A stretch of DNA of 64,000 nucleotides from Cacajao melanocephalus. Taxonomy: Eukaryota; Chordata; Mammalia; Primates; Pitheciidae. The stretch spans positions 62,001 to 126,000 of the forward strand of contig CAUYLG010021628.1 in the NCBI GenBank assembly GCA_963573385.1, in the 5' to 3' direction. The position numbers and the translations under genes are program-made. Each line of letters opens with the position of its first letter. Positions within the stretch are counted from its first letter, which is position 1. Shown here piece after piece: positions 1-45,634 of this stretch. The notes under the pieces were generated by a model. It was not told the DNA's origin. It ran no database searches and worked only from the letters and a program-made list of their open reading frames with translations.

Positions 1-264
1 GTGGATCACTTGGAGTCAGGAGTTTGAGACCATCCTGGCCATCATGGTGGAATGTCATCTGTACTAAAAATACAAAAATTAGCCAGGCATGGTGCCATGC
101 GCCTGTAGTCCCAGCTACTTGGGAGACTGAGGTGGGAGAATCACTTGAACCCGGGAGGCGGAGGTGGTTTGCAGTGGGTGAGCTGAGATCATGCCACTGC
201 AGTATAGCCTGCATGCCACAGTAAGACTCAGTTTCAAAAAAAAAAAAAAAGAAAAGAAAAAAAA
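1..264 (+). mobile_element. Alu (left part cut by window edge)
   Basis: Starts inside the left arm; A-tail at 236-264. Antisense to SUN1. Confidence 0.92.
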
Positions 265-346
265 TTAAACTTAATCAACCTAAGTCAACTCAAGTTTTCT
301 TTTACTTTCTATTATAAAACAACAAGTAAATACGGAGGAAACTCAC

Positions 347-26785
<26,439 letters not shown>

Positions 26786-26805
26786 GTTCACCACTTCAAA
26801 CCATA

Positions 26806-27653
26806 CTGCAGAGGGTGGGAAAGAAATGCAGAGTGTTTAACGGGCAGAAATCCCGGGCAGTCCTGTATTAGTCAACCTGAGCCGCCTACATGCAACTGAA
26901 CCCAGGTCACCATGAACGTCTAAGGAAACATGGCCAGCAGTAGTGTTTTTACTTTTTAAAGAGAGGAGACAAGTGTTTCCATAGTTACAAGCCTGGGGCA
27001 CTTCTATAGTATCTAGTCCCCTGGTGTATCCTGAAAAAGGACCGGGGAAACCCTCAACTGACTGACTAGTGAAACCGGGAGCACCTTCCAAGAAACACTG
27101 AAAGAAATTCAGAACTCTTTTCAAGATGTCTTTTGAAATCCTCACGGTGTCAAAATGTTCTCAGTCTTCTGAAATAAGTTTTTATCAACTAAAAGAGAAC
27201 TACCTGCTACTCTATGGCCATGCAGCAGCGCACACGTTCCTAGATGCTGAAGTTCTCACAAGCATCTCAGAATCAGAAAAGAAACTGCAGGGTGAATAAT
27301 CAAAAAGCTTAAGGCACTATTTACACTTTTCCTTACAAGACAACAGATTATTTTTTAGGTTAGAAAGTGTTGAGTATATTGTTTCTCAGGTTGTCATCTA
27401 GATTTCTTTGGAATGACTCACAAACCTTCCTCCGGCTAAAAATATTCACAAGCACACACCCTGAAATTTTAAAAAATCCTCACAGTAGCAATGTGAATCA
27501 TAATTGGTTGTTGAACTATCTGAGGAAGATATAACTAAAAATAAAGAACGTCCTGGACAAAAGATACTTTTGTACAAATGACTGAGCTCCAGAAATCAAG
27601 CCAAAGGCACTTTAATTCATACAATTTTCTTTGAAATAAAGTACCACAGAAAA
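26806..27653. other. SUN1 intron 1, 3' end
   Basis: AT-rich unique-looking sequence upstream of the exon 2 acceptor; nothing identified. Confidence 0.5.
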
Positions 27654-27667
27654 AAAGACCACTGTTG

Positions 27668-27808
27668 TCGGGCGCGGTGACTCACGCCTGTAATCCTAGC
27701 ACTTTGGGAGGCCAAGGTGGGTAGATCACCTGAGGTCAGGAGTTCAAGACCAGCCTGGCCATCATGGTGAAATCTCATCTTTAAAAATAAATAAATAAAT
27801 AAATAAGT
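27668..27808 (+). mobile_element. Alu left arm with (AAAT)n tail
   Basis: One arm ending in AAATAAATAAATAAATAAG. Flanked by AAAGACCACTGTTG at 27,654-27,667 and 27,809-27,822. Confidence 0.9.
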
Positions 27809-27822
27809 AAAGACCACTGTTG

Positions 27823-28111
27823 ACTGGCCTGTAATCCCAGCACTTTGGGAGGCCAAGGTGGGCGGATCACAAGGTCAGGAGTTTGAGACCAGCTTGACCA
27901 ATATGGTGAAACTCTCTCTCTACTAAAAATACAAAAATTAGTCAGGCATGGTGGTGGGCACCTGTCATCCCAGCTACTCAGGAGGCTGAGGCAAGAGAAT
28001 CACTTGAACCCGGGAGGCGTAGGCTGCAGTGAACCAAAATCGCGCCACTGCACTCCAGCCTGGGCAACAGAGCGAGACTCCATCTCAAAATAAATAAATA
28101 AATAAATAAAT
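27823..28111 (+). mobile_element. Alu, 5'-truncated, (AAAT)n tail
   Basis: Starts at the CCTGTAATCCC point; tail AAATAAATAAATAAATAAAT. AAAGACCACAGTTT follows at 28,112, a third copy of the target site. Confidence 0.9.
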
Positions 28112-28638
28112 AAAGACCACAGTTTATATATAAAAACTGTACTGCATCTACAAGTATCGGCAGGCATGACAAAACTCCTGCTTTTCTAAACACATTTCAA
28201 AATTCTTCAGTTCAGGGACACCCAGCTCAGCACCGACCCAGAACACAGGTTCAGCAAGTCTAATTCATTCTTATTTGGCATTCTATGAACTTACACTTCA
28301 ACGTCTTTTTGCAAATAAAACTGTGATCACTTAATCCAAATAATATTTGATATCTGTTTAACTGTCTCTCTCACTTCTCTTCCTATTTTAAACAACACCT
28401 AAATCTAGATTCAACCACACACACAGAGGAGCACGGCACAGAAGCAAGGCCTTGGCTGAGATCCAATCTAGGTTGCTCGCTCCACTGGTCTCTGCCCTCC
28501 ACCTACCCTCCATGCCTGGGCTTCTGAGGTGCACAGGCCTGGCTGGCAGTCTCTGCAGAACCCAGCCCCACCCAGCAGCAATACAACAATGGGCTCTGCC
28601 TGCACTGCCAAGCAACAACCCTACGTGGGGTTCAGTGA

Positions 28639-28905
28639 ACGCCCACGCCCGCTCCCACCCTGGATGGGGACACTGGGCTAACTCAGTAGTGCTATGGACG
28701 CCCACTGCTGTTCCCGCGCTGGATGTGGGGAAACTGGGCTAACTCAGTAGTGCTACAGATGCCCACTCCCACTCCCACCCTGGATGGGGGACACTGGGCT
28801 AACTCAATAGTGCTTTGGACGCCCACGCCCACTCCCACTCCCATCCTGAACGGGGGACACTGGGCTAACTCAATACTGCTATGAACGCCCACTCCTGCTC
28901 AGATG
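28639..28905. repeat. Minisatellite, about 60-bp unit, 4-5 copies (SUN1 intron 1)
   Basis: Units starting ACGCCCAC or ATGCCCAC begin at 28,639, 28,698, 28,759, 28,819 and 28,885, with the common tail GGGGACACTGGGCTAACTCA. The 66-bp unit has an extra CACTCC hexamer. It lies in intron 1. Confidence 0.85.
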
Positions 28906-31062
<2,157 letters not shown>

Positions 31063-31332
31063 TAGGTAAGGTTCTTCTTAAATTATACCAGGCTTCCCCT
31101 TTAATATCCTTTACCTTTTACAGTACATAATTTATATTATATGGTAGACATGAAAATATAAAGAACTATTTTTTTCTTGAATGCTTTGGTAAAAAATGGG
31201 TTTCAGTCCTACTCCCCACTATCATTTGAGTCTTTACTATTCAGAATGTCTCTACTAATCTAGTAATAATCTAGAGAACATGGTTGAAAAATCCTCATAC
31301 AAGGCTGAAAACAGAACAAAACTAAATGGTCT

Positions 31333-31472
31333 AGGCAGGTACAGTGGCTCACGTCTGTAATCCCAGCACTTTGAAAGGCCGAGGTGGGCGGGCGGATCAC
31401 TTGAGTTCAGGAGTTCAAGACCTGCCTGGCCAATATGGTGAAACCCTGTCTCTAGTTAAACTACAAATTTTA
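31333..31472 (+). mobile_element. Alu left arm
   Basis: Single arm with a GGCGGGCGG insertion; intron 1. Confidence 0.85.
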
Positions 31473-32179
31473 GGAAATGCTTTCAGCTCTGAAGAAAACT
31501 GGAAAAGGCACACTTTAAAACCTGCCGGCAGCACTTCCCTTCAGCCTACGAACACCAACTGCCATCACGTAGGTATTTTGATAGTTATTTTCTATGAAAC
31601 ACCCATCAACAATGGAATTTGCTGCAAAGGCACTGTGCTTACAGACATTAGCCGGATGCTATAGGCCACATTTCCTGTGCCCCAGCATTCATCACTGACA
31701 ACGTGGTCTGAGACTGACAAGGACCTCAGTGAGACGCAGCATTCTTATCAGAAACCGTGGGGACCTGCCTACATGGATCCCGCAAGCCCTGGTTTAAAAT
31801 GGCAGCCTACCTCCTGAAACAGTCAAACCTATCACTCAAACCTGCAATTCTCTGTGACTCTGACACTGATCCAAGGGGGGATACACAGGCCCCTCCTCCC
31901 AGAGCACCATCTGCCACAAGCTCCATGCCCACCGGGACACCCGGAGCTGCAGCTCCACCTGGTGGGGCAGCGATGTTTCCCCAGATCGTCCCTCAGGGCC
32001 CTTCCTGAGAGACACATAGGGGGGCATGATGAGCACACATGCACACACACGCAGGCACATATGCTTGCTCTATCCTCACTCTGGCTAATCCTTAAGCATC
32101 CCGGGGCGGGGCTGTCAAAGGGCAGCTAGCCTGACATCAGGCAGTTCATTTCTTTTTTCTTTCTTTCTTATATATGCAT
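31473..32179. other. SUN1 intron 1
   Basis: Nothing identified; short CA-rich stretch near 32,035. Confidence 0.45.
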
Positions 32180-32515
32180 TTTTAAGAAACAGGGTCTCAT
32201 GCTGTCACCAGGGCTAGAGTGCAGGGGCATGATCACAGCTTACTGCAGCCTCTATCTCCTGGGCTCAAGCGGTCCTCTCGCCTCAGCTTCCCAAAGCGCT
32301 GGGACCACAGGGCCGTGCCACGGCACCCGGTGAATCTTTTTATTTTTTGTAGAGACAGGGTCTCTCTATGTTGCCCAGGCATCTTTTTATTTTTTGTAGA
32401 GACAGGGTCTCTGTATGTTGCCCAGGCTGGTCTTGAACTGCTAGCCTCAAGCGATCCTCCCACCTCAGCCTCCCACCTCAGCTGGGATTACAGGCATGAG
32501 CTACCATGCCCAGCC
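32180..32515 (-). mobile_element. Alu with internal 47-bp duplication
   Basis: The stretch ATCTTTTTATTTTTTGTAGA through GCCCAGGC is present at 32,334-32,380 and 32,381-32,427. Intron 1. Confidence 0.9.
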
Positions 32516-32871
32516 AAGTTTGTTTCTTAAATCCACTGTAAATAATTATTTAAAATTAAAATTCAGGGAAAAAAAATCAGTACTAAATGGTAACGTAACT
32601 ATTGTGCTTGGATCATCCTATTAAAACTAAATAACGTAGAGACTAATAAAAACATTATTTTGCCTGTAGATTTAAAAAAAATAAAAAGAAACTTGCTTAG
32701 AAACAGATGTTTTCCAAAGATCATGCTCATGTAATTACTTCTACAAAATAATAAACAAGAATTGGCATTGCATCTTTAATTTCATTTTGAGGAAGCAAAA
32801 CAATTTTTGGTTTATGAAAAGCGGATGATTTACACTAAGTGACTGAGAGTCCTTAAAAAATGAACTGATTA

Positions 32872-33486
<615 letters not shown>

Positions 33487-33981
33487 CACACAAGATTTGA
33501 GTCAATTAGGGGGAATGGAACTTCTACTTGTCATTTAACCCCTTTTGTGCTGTTTGAAAATTTTTTTTAAAGAGCAGGTATTGGTTTTATCATTTAAAAA
33601 ATTAACGTAATAAATGTTACTTTCAAAAAGAAACACACTTCATCTTCATTTGTGAGGTAGCACAGGCAGCCAGTCCTCTGGGGTCCAATTCAAGGTCTTC
33701 CACTGCCTTAGCTCTGAGGTGTGGACAAGTCCACTGTGGCTAGAAACAGAACCTGTTCCTCGGAGCACCACTGCAGGACCCAACCAGCGGACGCAATTAT
33801 CTAAGCACAGCAATTACATTAACATTTGCCACCTCCCAGCACACCCCATCAGCAGCAAAGCATATCAACAGATGGTTCCTAGCCAAGATGCAGTGTTTCT
33901 TCATTGGTTTTGGAAATGATGAAACAACAGGCAAAGGTAAGCAAGCCCATTTAGCCTGTACATAAAGAAAACAGCTCTGAG

Positions 33982-34310
33982 GCTAGGCACGGTGGCTCAC
34001 ACCTGTAATCCCAGCACTTTAGGAGGCCAATGCATGCGGATCACGAGGTCAGAAGATCAAGACCAGCCTGGCCAACAAGGTGAAATCCTGTCTCTACTAA
34101 AAATACAAAAAAATTAGCTGGGCGTGGTGGCGCATGCCTGTAATCCCAACTACTAGGAAGACTAAGGCAGGAGAATTCCTTGAACCAGGGAGTCAGAGGT
34201 TGCAGTGAGCCAAGACCACACCACTACACTCCAGACTGACAACAGAGCAAAACTCTGTCTCAAAAAAAAAGAAAGAAAACAGGGGGGCGGGCAAAAAAAA
34301 AAAAAAGAAA
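33982..34310 (+). mobile_element. Alu
   Basis: Flanked by AACAGCTCTGAG on both sides; G-rich interruption in its tail. Confidence 0.92.
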
Positions 34311-34734
34311 AAAGCAAACAGCTCTGAGTGTCAAGAAAAACGAGGACTTCTACCAGAAGACCAATTACCACGTGCGCACATCTCCTTATAAGGGCGCTGG
34401 ATCTTTTTAATAAAAACCCCACTTCCTCTTGCAAAATGGTGGTCATCACAGTGTTTCAGCAAAAGTCCAAGTCCAAATTATTTAGTTTGTAAACATTATG
34501 GCAAAGGATCTTTTTTTAAGGAAGACAGAACTATTAAACAGTTTCATTGTATTTGCTTCAAACTAGAGTGCACTAAATTTCCTTATAACCAGTACAATTA
34601 GAAGGACTGCCCGAAATGTCTACTGGAACAACTCGTCTGCAGCCAGTGGCCTTCAGGCAATGATGTGCTGCTGAAGCCACTCTCAGCATGCTCCTCCTAC
34701 AGAGCCAGTGCTGGGTCTGGATCCAGAGTCTCAC

Positions 34735-34835
34735 ACAGCTTTCATGTGCATTTCCTTAATTATCAGTGACTTGAAACATCTTTTCACGTTTTTCAGCCAG
34801 TTGCATTTCTCATCCTGTTAGGGGATCTGCCTTTT
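34735..34835 (-). mobile_element. Small L1 fragment
   Basis: TGCATTTCCTTAATTATCAG then GAAACATCTTTTCACG and CAGTTGCATTTCTCATC match the reverse strand of the L1 3' region. Intron 1. Confidence 0.5.
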
Positions 34836-35584
34836 TCTGTTTTACAGGACCACATACACATAGGATATGACTACACAGGCACATGCCAGGATATTCCCGT
34901 CCTTAACTTTGCCTAGCTGACTTTGGCCACACCATGTCTGGTCTTTCCCTTCCCTGACTCACGTCCTGCTTCTCAGAAAGACTGTCCCTAGGCCAAGAAT
35001 AGAATAGTCTGCCGTGGATTCGACTACTCTGTTTTGACGTTTACATTGCAAGCCGTTAATGATTCATGTAATCCATCTGTAATTTCAGTTTGTACACAGG
35101 CATCCTTTTATTTTCTGAATCACACCCCAAGCCAGCTCCTCCCTCTCCAGGGCACGCGCCCCACCCCACCTCTCCATTCCCACCATCTCTGGCTGGCTCC
35201 CTGCAAGCGCCCTGACCTGTCTCCCTGGCTCCAGTCTTGCCTCTCAAGCCAATCCTTGAGAAAACCACCTGAATGATCCACCTACAGAGAAATCTGTCCA
35301 CCTCATTCCCAAAGACTCCCACCGTGGCTACCTGCACACATGGCCCTGGTGCAAATGCCCCCACTTCTCCCTCCTAACTTCCCATCTGTACCTTAGGATC
35401 CACCGTGGCTACAGGAAACCCTACCTCCCCACCCATTTCCATGCCACTCCTCTGCTCCTTCCTTGCAATGAGGGTCCTCCTGAGGTGCCCTCCTTATTTC
35501 CTGACCCCCCCTTCTCCATCTCCTTGGTCTAGTTACACCCCAAACTCTGCCAGCTAACTTCTCCTCACACTTAGTATTCAGCAG

Positions 35585-35800
35585 AGATACCACCACCACG
35601 AAGCTCCCATGGGCCTCATCCCATCCCAGTTACGGCCAATTCTAGGGCTCACTGGCGATCACCACTAACACAAATCGTAATGATTCTTTCTTGATGAGTC
35701 CTTCTCTCCAAGTGGCCCCTGAACTGAGGGCTGGAACTGTGCCTTACTCACCTTCAGCTCTAACCCATGTTTGCAGAACAAGTGAACGCTACATGTGCCT
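35585..35800 (+). mobile_element. Possible L2/MIR-age remnant
   Basis: GGGCTGGAACTGTGCC and AGAACAAGTGAACGCTA resemble the 3' end of L2, with preceding CCTTCTCTCCAAGTGGCCCC. Weak resemblance only. Confidence 0.3.
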
Positions 35801-36289
35801 AGAAGGCAGGCACCCCCCCACACCACGCACCTTGCTCACTTTGCTGCTAAACTGACAATCCTCCAGTCTCCACCTCTCTCTATTCCTTACCTGATTACAC
35901 TCCTAGAAAAATCCTGTACAGGAACTCGTGCGTGGCCACAGGGTCATGTGCAGGAATGTGCGCGTGGCCACAGGGCTGTGTGTGCTTGGGCATCTTTGTT
36001 CTTCCTCCCAGTACATTCAGACCTTCACATGTTTCCTTGTCTAACCGAAACAGGTGTGTCAGCTGCTCCACTCCCAGCCGTAACTAGGAACAGCAGTCTC
36101 AAGGCCTTGCATGTGCTGCATACACGTCCATGCGACCTCTAGATCACCCTGCTAGCGCACGCTATTCGCTGTACTAATGGTGAATACTTTCTAGTACAGA
36201 AGGTTTGTAGCAAGTAAAGACATAATAAAGTCATCTGTTTTTCATATTGCAGATACAGCTCACATCTTCCAGTAATATTAAAAATCAAC

Positions 36290-37849
<1,560 letters not shown>

Positions 37850-38145
37850 GGCCAGGTGCAGTGGCTCACACCTGTAATCCCAGCACTCTGGGAGGCCGAA
37901 GTGGGCAGATCACCTGAGGTCAGGAGTTTGAGATCAGCCTGGCCAATGTGGTGAAATACCATTTCTAGTAAAAACACATAAATTAGCTGGGTGCGGTGTC
38001 GGGTGCCCTTAATCCAAGCTACTCAGGAGACTGAGGCAGGAGAATTGCTTGAACCTGAGAGGCAGAGGGTGCAGTGAGCCAAGATAGCGCCACTGCACTC
38101 CAGCCTGGGCGACAAGAACAAAACTCTGTCTCAAAAAAAAAAAAA
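37850..38145 (+). mobile_element. Alu
   Basis: Full dimer with A-tail; intron 1. Confidence 0.92.
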
Positions 38146-38486
38146 AGTGTTGAACACAGATGTTAGCATTCACTCTCTTCCACATACCTCTTTGAGAAAG
38201 GGCTATTTTTTAAAGGCATATTTCACTGAGAACAAAAAGGGAGAAAATAAAATAGCAACACCTTTTGGGGAGCTCATAGATGAATATAAACTGACTTAGG
38301 CCAGAAAAAGTTGAATCATAAGCATGCAATGCACAACACTGAAGAACAATCTAACTTTCATCATGGAACCTCCAAAGGGCTCCAAAAATAGTGGCACTAG
38401 TTTACATTTTGGAAGTGAGGGTGTAAGATGGAACCAAAATACAGGAGAAACTGAATACTCACCATCTGTTTAAGAAGCAATTAGGC

Positions 38487-41015
<2,529 letters not shown>

Positions 41016-41639
41016 AAAAAGAAAAGCAGGTGAATGAGAGGATACTGCATTTATGAAAAACACATCACAAATGTTATAGGAGAAAAAAACAGCTCTGGGA
41101 AATTTAAAATATGATGGCCAAACTAAAATGCTAAATAGATACACTGGAATAAATTGTAAGAGGAAATCTAGAAAATAGAACACAACAGAGACTGGGAAAG
41201 ACGAAAAAATTATAAAGCCAGCCCAAGCCCTCCAGTCCAAACAGTAGTATTTCCAAAACACTCAGAAAAAAAGAGTAAACAAAGAAGAGGAAATTGTTAG
41301 AGAAATAATTTCAGAAAACTAAAGGTTTCAAATAACTATCAAGTGTCCAACAAAAAATGAGAATAAACCAAAACACATGATGTTTCTGCAGGTGGCGACA
41401 TGGAAGTAAAAACAGATGGAATACAAAGGCACTCATACAAAGGATTAGCAATTAAAGCCTCAAGCACTTATAGGCAATACTATTACTGAGGCTTAGAAGA
41501 CGTAATTATGAGCAGCTTCCCACCTGGAATCAGCCAGGCACACCAACCACAAGCTGCAGAGGGAGAGCAGAGACCTCAGACCTCACCGCCCACCTGCCCT
41601 GGGGAGCCGGGAGAAACCCTCCCCGTGACAGTGACAGTG
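41016..41639. other. SUN1 intron 1, between L1 and CpG island
   Basis: A-rich L1-derived-looking flank, then sequence of rising GC content. Confidence 0.45.
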
Positions 41640-41765
41640 GCAAGGTGTTCCCGCCGCTGTTTATTTTGCGCCAGACATCGCTTTGGGCACTTTGCAGGCC
41701 CAACAGGGCGCGGATACCCCGCGCGCCTCCAAGCAGGTGGGGGCGGAGGCCCGCGCGGGAGGGGC

Positions 41766-41960
41766 CCTTGAGCCCAGGAGTTCGCCCTGGGCAGCACAGA
41801 GAGACCCCAATATCCCAAAATATACGAGTATCAGCCGGGCGCGGTGGCTCGCGCCCGCGATCCCAGCGCGTCGGGAGACCGAAGCGGGAGGACTGCTCGC
41901 GCTCGAGGTGGAGACCAGCGTGGGCAACAGAGGGAGACCCCACCTCCTAAAAAAAAATAA
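41766..41960 (+). mobile_element. Alu monomer(s) embedded in the CpG island
   Basis: GCCGGGCGCGGTGGCTCGCG at 41,834 starts a left monomer of about 125 bp ending in A-run. A shorter arm-like piece (CCCTTGAGCCCAGGAGTTCG) precedes it. Unusually high in CpG. Confidence 0.8.
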
Positions 41961-42455
41961 CACTGTCTTCCCACCACCGCACACCCGACCCCGCTGCTAC
42001 TTCCAGGGGCTGGGGCCACACAGCCGGGTCCACGCGGGCAGCCGGAGCGGAGGCCTGAGAACGCGAAGAGGACGCCCCTCCACGCCCAGCCTGGGCCGCC
42101 CGCCGCGGCCTCCCGCGCCTCTTCCCGCTCCGCCCCAGACCTCGCGTCCCGACCTGGCCGGCGGGACCCGGGGGAGAAGCAGGACTCCTGCACCACGACC
42201 GCCAGGGTCCCCGGGCGTCTTTACCTGAGCCGGCAGGGGTCGGGGCCCGAGTAGCCGCGAGGCGCGGGACGGGCGGGGGCGGCGGCCGTTGGCCCAGGAG
42301 GCCCCGACACAGCCCGCACTGAGGACGACCCGGCTGCGACCCTGTGTCCTCCCAGCACCCCAGCTCCCTCCCCGCGTCCCGGCAGCCCCGCGCCCGCCCG
42401 GCGTCCCCCCTGCCCTCGCCCGCCGTCTCCGTGGCCCTGCCCGCCCGAAGCTCAC

Positions 42456-42515
42456 CTGCCTCGCGCCGCTGCCTCAGGCCTCGTCTGCGCCGCCCAGGCC
42501 CAAGAAGACGCTCTA
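42456..42515 (-). promoter_or_regulatory. SUN1: Probable SUN1 non-coding exon 1 and transcription start region
   Basis: On the minus strand a good 5' splice site (GAGGCAG followed by GTGAGC) lies at 42,456/42,455, inside the CpG island and about 15-100 bases downstream of GC and CCAAT boxes in the expected orientation. This is where a TATA-less CpG promoter would start. The exon end at 42,456 is read from the sequence; the 5' limit near 42,515 is a guess. A second possible donor (CTCAG followed by GTAAAG) lies at 42,225 and could belong to an alternative first exon. The exon would splice to the acceptor at 26,805. Confidence 0.6.
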
Positions 42516-42525
42516 CCCGCGACAG

Positions 42526-42614
42526 CCAATCGTGGGCCGCAGCCCGGACCGGGGGCGGGAGCAATGCGGGCCTCCACCAATCCCGAGCGCGCCACCTGAA
42601 GCGTTCTGGCCAAT
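42526..42614 (-). promoter_or_regulatory. Three CCAAT (NF-Y-like) boxes and GC box
   Basis: CCAAT occurs on the plus strand at 42,526-42,530, 42,577-42,581 and 42,610-42,614, with a GGGGGCGGG GC box near 42,551. They lie 70-158 bases upstream (in minus-strand sense) of the exon 1 donor. NF-Y sites work in either orientation; use in vivo is inferred. Confidence 0.55.
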
Positions 42615-42756
42615 GACGAGGCGGCTACGGGCCGCGGGCGGAGGAGCGAGGCGGGCTCCAGGCGGTGGAAGGGGAGGGAGGAGAGAGGGAGGGGGAGGGG
42701 CGTGGATGCTTCCCGGGGAGGGGCAGGAGGGGCGGGGCCGCGTCCCGGGGCAGGGG

Positions 42757-43165
42757 GTCTGCATCTGCGGGACGGGTCTATTTCGGGGGAGAGGCTGTAT
42801 CGGGGGGAGGGGTCTGCACCTGGACGAGGGGGTCTGCATCTGGAGGAAAGGATCTGCATATGGTGAAGAGGCCTGCATCTGGGCGAGGAGTCTGCACCTG
42901 GAGGAGGGGTGTGCACCTGGGGGAGGGGTCTGATCTCCGGGAGGGTTTGTGCATCTGAATGAAGGCGTCCGCATCTAGGGAGGGGTCTGCACCTGGAGGA
43001 GGAATCTGCATCTCAGGGACTTTTGGTTCTGGGAGGTTTGGATCTGGGGGGAGGGGTCTGCCTCTCCGGGAGGGTGTGTGCATCTGAGGGAAGGGTCTGC
43101 ATCTTCACGAGGGGTTCTGCATCTCGAGGAGGGCGTCCGCATCTGGGGGAGGGGCTGCTGCGGCT
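42757..43165. repeat. G-rich minisatellite, about 19-20-bp unit
   Basis: About twenty degenerate copies of a unit like GAGGGGTCTGCACCTGGAG lie in tandem, variants changing CACCTG to CATCTG. G-tracts are all on the plus strand. The array produces long overlapping open frames on both strands that are composition artefacts. It begins roughly 240 bp upstream of the three CCAAT boxes' centre. Confidence 0.85.
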
Positions 43166-43555
43166 CTAGGAAACAGCCCCCGGTTTCCACGGGGCTCACC
43201 TCGGCCAGGTCCACCCCAATGCCTCCTTGGCCTTCCGCACGTCTCCCCGTGCTGGCCGCCGCCCCCACCCCAATTTCCCCACAGCGCTGGGCGTGGGCAG
43301 GCGCCCCAAAGCCGGGCTCTTCCCGCGGCCCCTCCTCCCCAGGCGCCCTTCTGGGGAATATGGGAATGTATGGGGTCTGCACGCACAGTTTCCCTCAGGT
43401 CCCGGGTTGATGGAAACTCGACTCTTCGCGCGTGGAATTCGCAGGTTCCCCTTGGTGCTGGGGACGGCACCGCCTCTTTTAAATACTGATTTGTTCTTTG
43501 CGTTTTTTAAATGAAGTATAATTTACATACACTCATGTTCACCTTCTTAGCTCTT
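43166..43555. other. CpG-island shore upstream of SUN1
   Basis: GC-rich to 43,480, then AT-rich. No gene seen. Confidence 0.5.
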
Positions 43556-44691
<1,136 letters not shown>

Positions 44692-45548
44692 TTTTTTTTT
44701 TCCAACTGAGCATTAACTTGGATGGCCCTTAAATTGCTGCTAAAATCCTGAATTATATCTGCTTTTTAAACAGGCACATCTGTTTGGGGGAAGGATTTTG
44801 GCAGATGGATGTGCCACAGCCCACTGCCTGGGTCTCTCACTAGAGAAGACGGGCATTCCAGTGCCAGAATTGTGCCCCCAAGAAGGCTGGACTCCACCCT
44901 GGGGCCAGTACAGCCCTCCGGAAGGCCCTGGTCTGTGGAGCGGGTTAAAGCAGGAACAGGAACAAGCAGGTCCAAGAGTCTGGGGGCTTCCGTGTCTCCC
45001 AAAGCACAACTTGGGTCTGTTTTCCTCGGCCTGGCTGACTGTCCTCATTTCAGAAGAGGACCCTGGACAACAGGCTGGACTTCAGAGTGTCCATCCCTAT
45101 GGCTCTTCCCATCTTCCCAGCACTGCAGAGCAGGATGGAGCAGGCAGCACAGCCACTGACGTTTTACAGCAAGAGAAACAGAGGCAGGGGCAGGCTGGTA
45201 GCCTGGCTGGAGTGAGACTGGATGGGGGTGACCCCGTAGGCAGCCTCTCTGTCTTCAAGGCCACCATCTCTGCTGCAGAATTGAAGGCAGCAACGGCCCA
45301 TCTTGCCAAACTCCCAGGGGAGCTGAGTGCTTTTTTCACGGTGAGCTCACACCTCAATTTTGGCAGCAGGCTGTGCCTTTCAGCTGTAAACAGAAACCGG
45401 CTCCTGGGAGACAGAAACCCGAGCCTGGGGGCTTCATGCCATCTGGATGAGGGTGGCTGCAAGGGCCAGGGAGAGAGTTGGGTGAAGGAAAATTACCCGG
45501 CTAACCTCCCAGTCGACCTCCTAAAGGCTCAGGAAATCATCTCTCCCT
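44692..45548. other. Upstream intergenic, unique-looking with long open frame
   Basis: An open plus-strand frame begins with ATG at 44,798 and runs about 250 codons through non-Alu sequence before entering an Alu at 45,549, ending at 45,637. No domain, signal peptide or splice structure is recognised, and a MIR-like core may lie near 45,160. Best treated as chance. Confidence 0.4.
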
Positions 45549-45634
45549 TCTTTTTTTTTGGGACAGTTTCACTCTTGTCGCCCAGGGTGGAGTGTAATGG
45601 CACCATCTCTGCTCACTGCAACCTCTGCCTCCCG
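45549..45634 (-). mobile_element. Alu right-arm fragment
   Basis: Short reverse piece ending abruptly at GCCTCCCG. Confidence 0.85.

Larger units (their letters stand above)
34311..36289. other. SUN1 intron 1
   Basis: Pyrimidine-rich plus strand from 35,100 to 35,560. Apart from two small old repeat pieces nothing was recognised. A 33-bp imperfect duplication (GTGCGTGGCCACAGGG) lies at about 35,928-35,980. Confidence 0.45.
41640..42780. promoter_or_regulatory. SUN1: CpG island at SUN1 promoter
   Basis: The stretch is very GC rich with CpG at near-random frequency, unlike the CpG-poor flanks. It contains the exon 1 donor, several GC boxes (GGGGCGGG-type) and three CCAAT boxes. It probably marks the germline-unmethylated promoter of SUN1 read to the left. 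Boundaries are approximate. Confidence 0.85.

Noticed and set aside
41947..42564. 205-codon minus-strand open frame in the CpG island
   Set aside because: GC-rich DNA has few stop codons. It overlaps promoter and exon 1 sequence, has no similarity I recognise, and competes with open frames in other phases.
42289..42933. 214-codon plus-strand frame and the 153/154-codon minus frames over the minisatellite
   Set aside because: Frames exist because the tandem units lack stops; the protein would be a low-complexity repeat in both directions.
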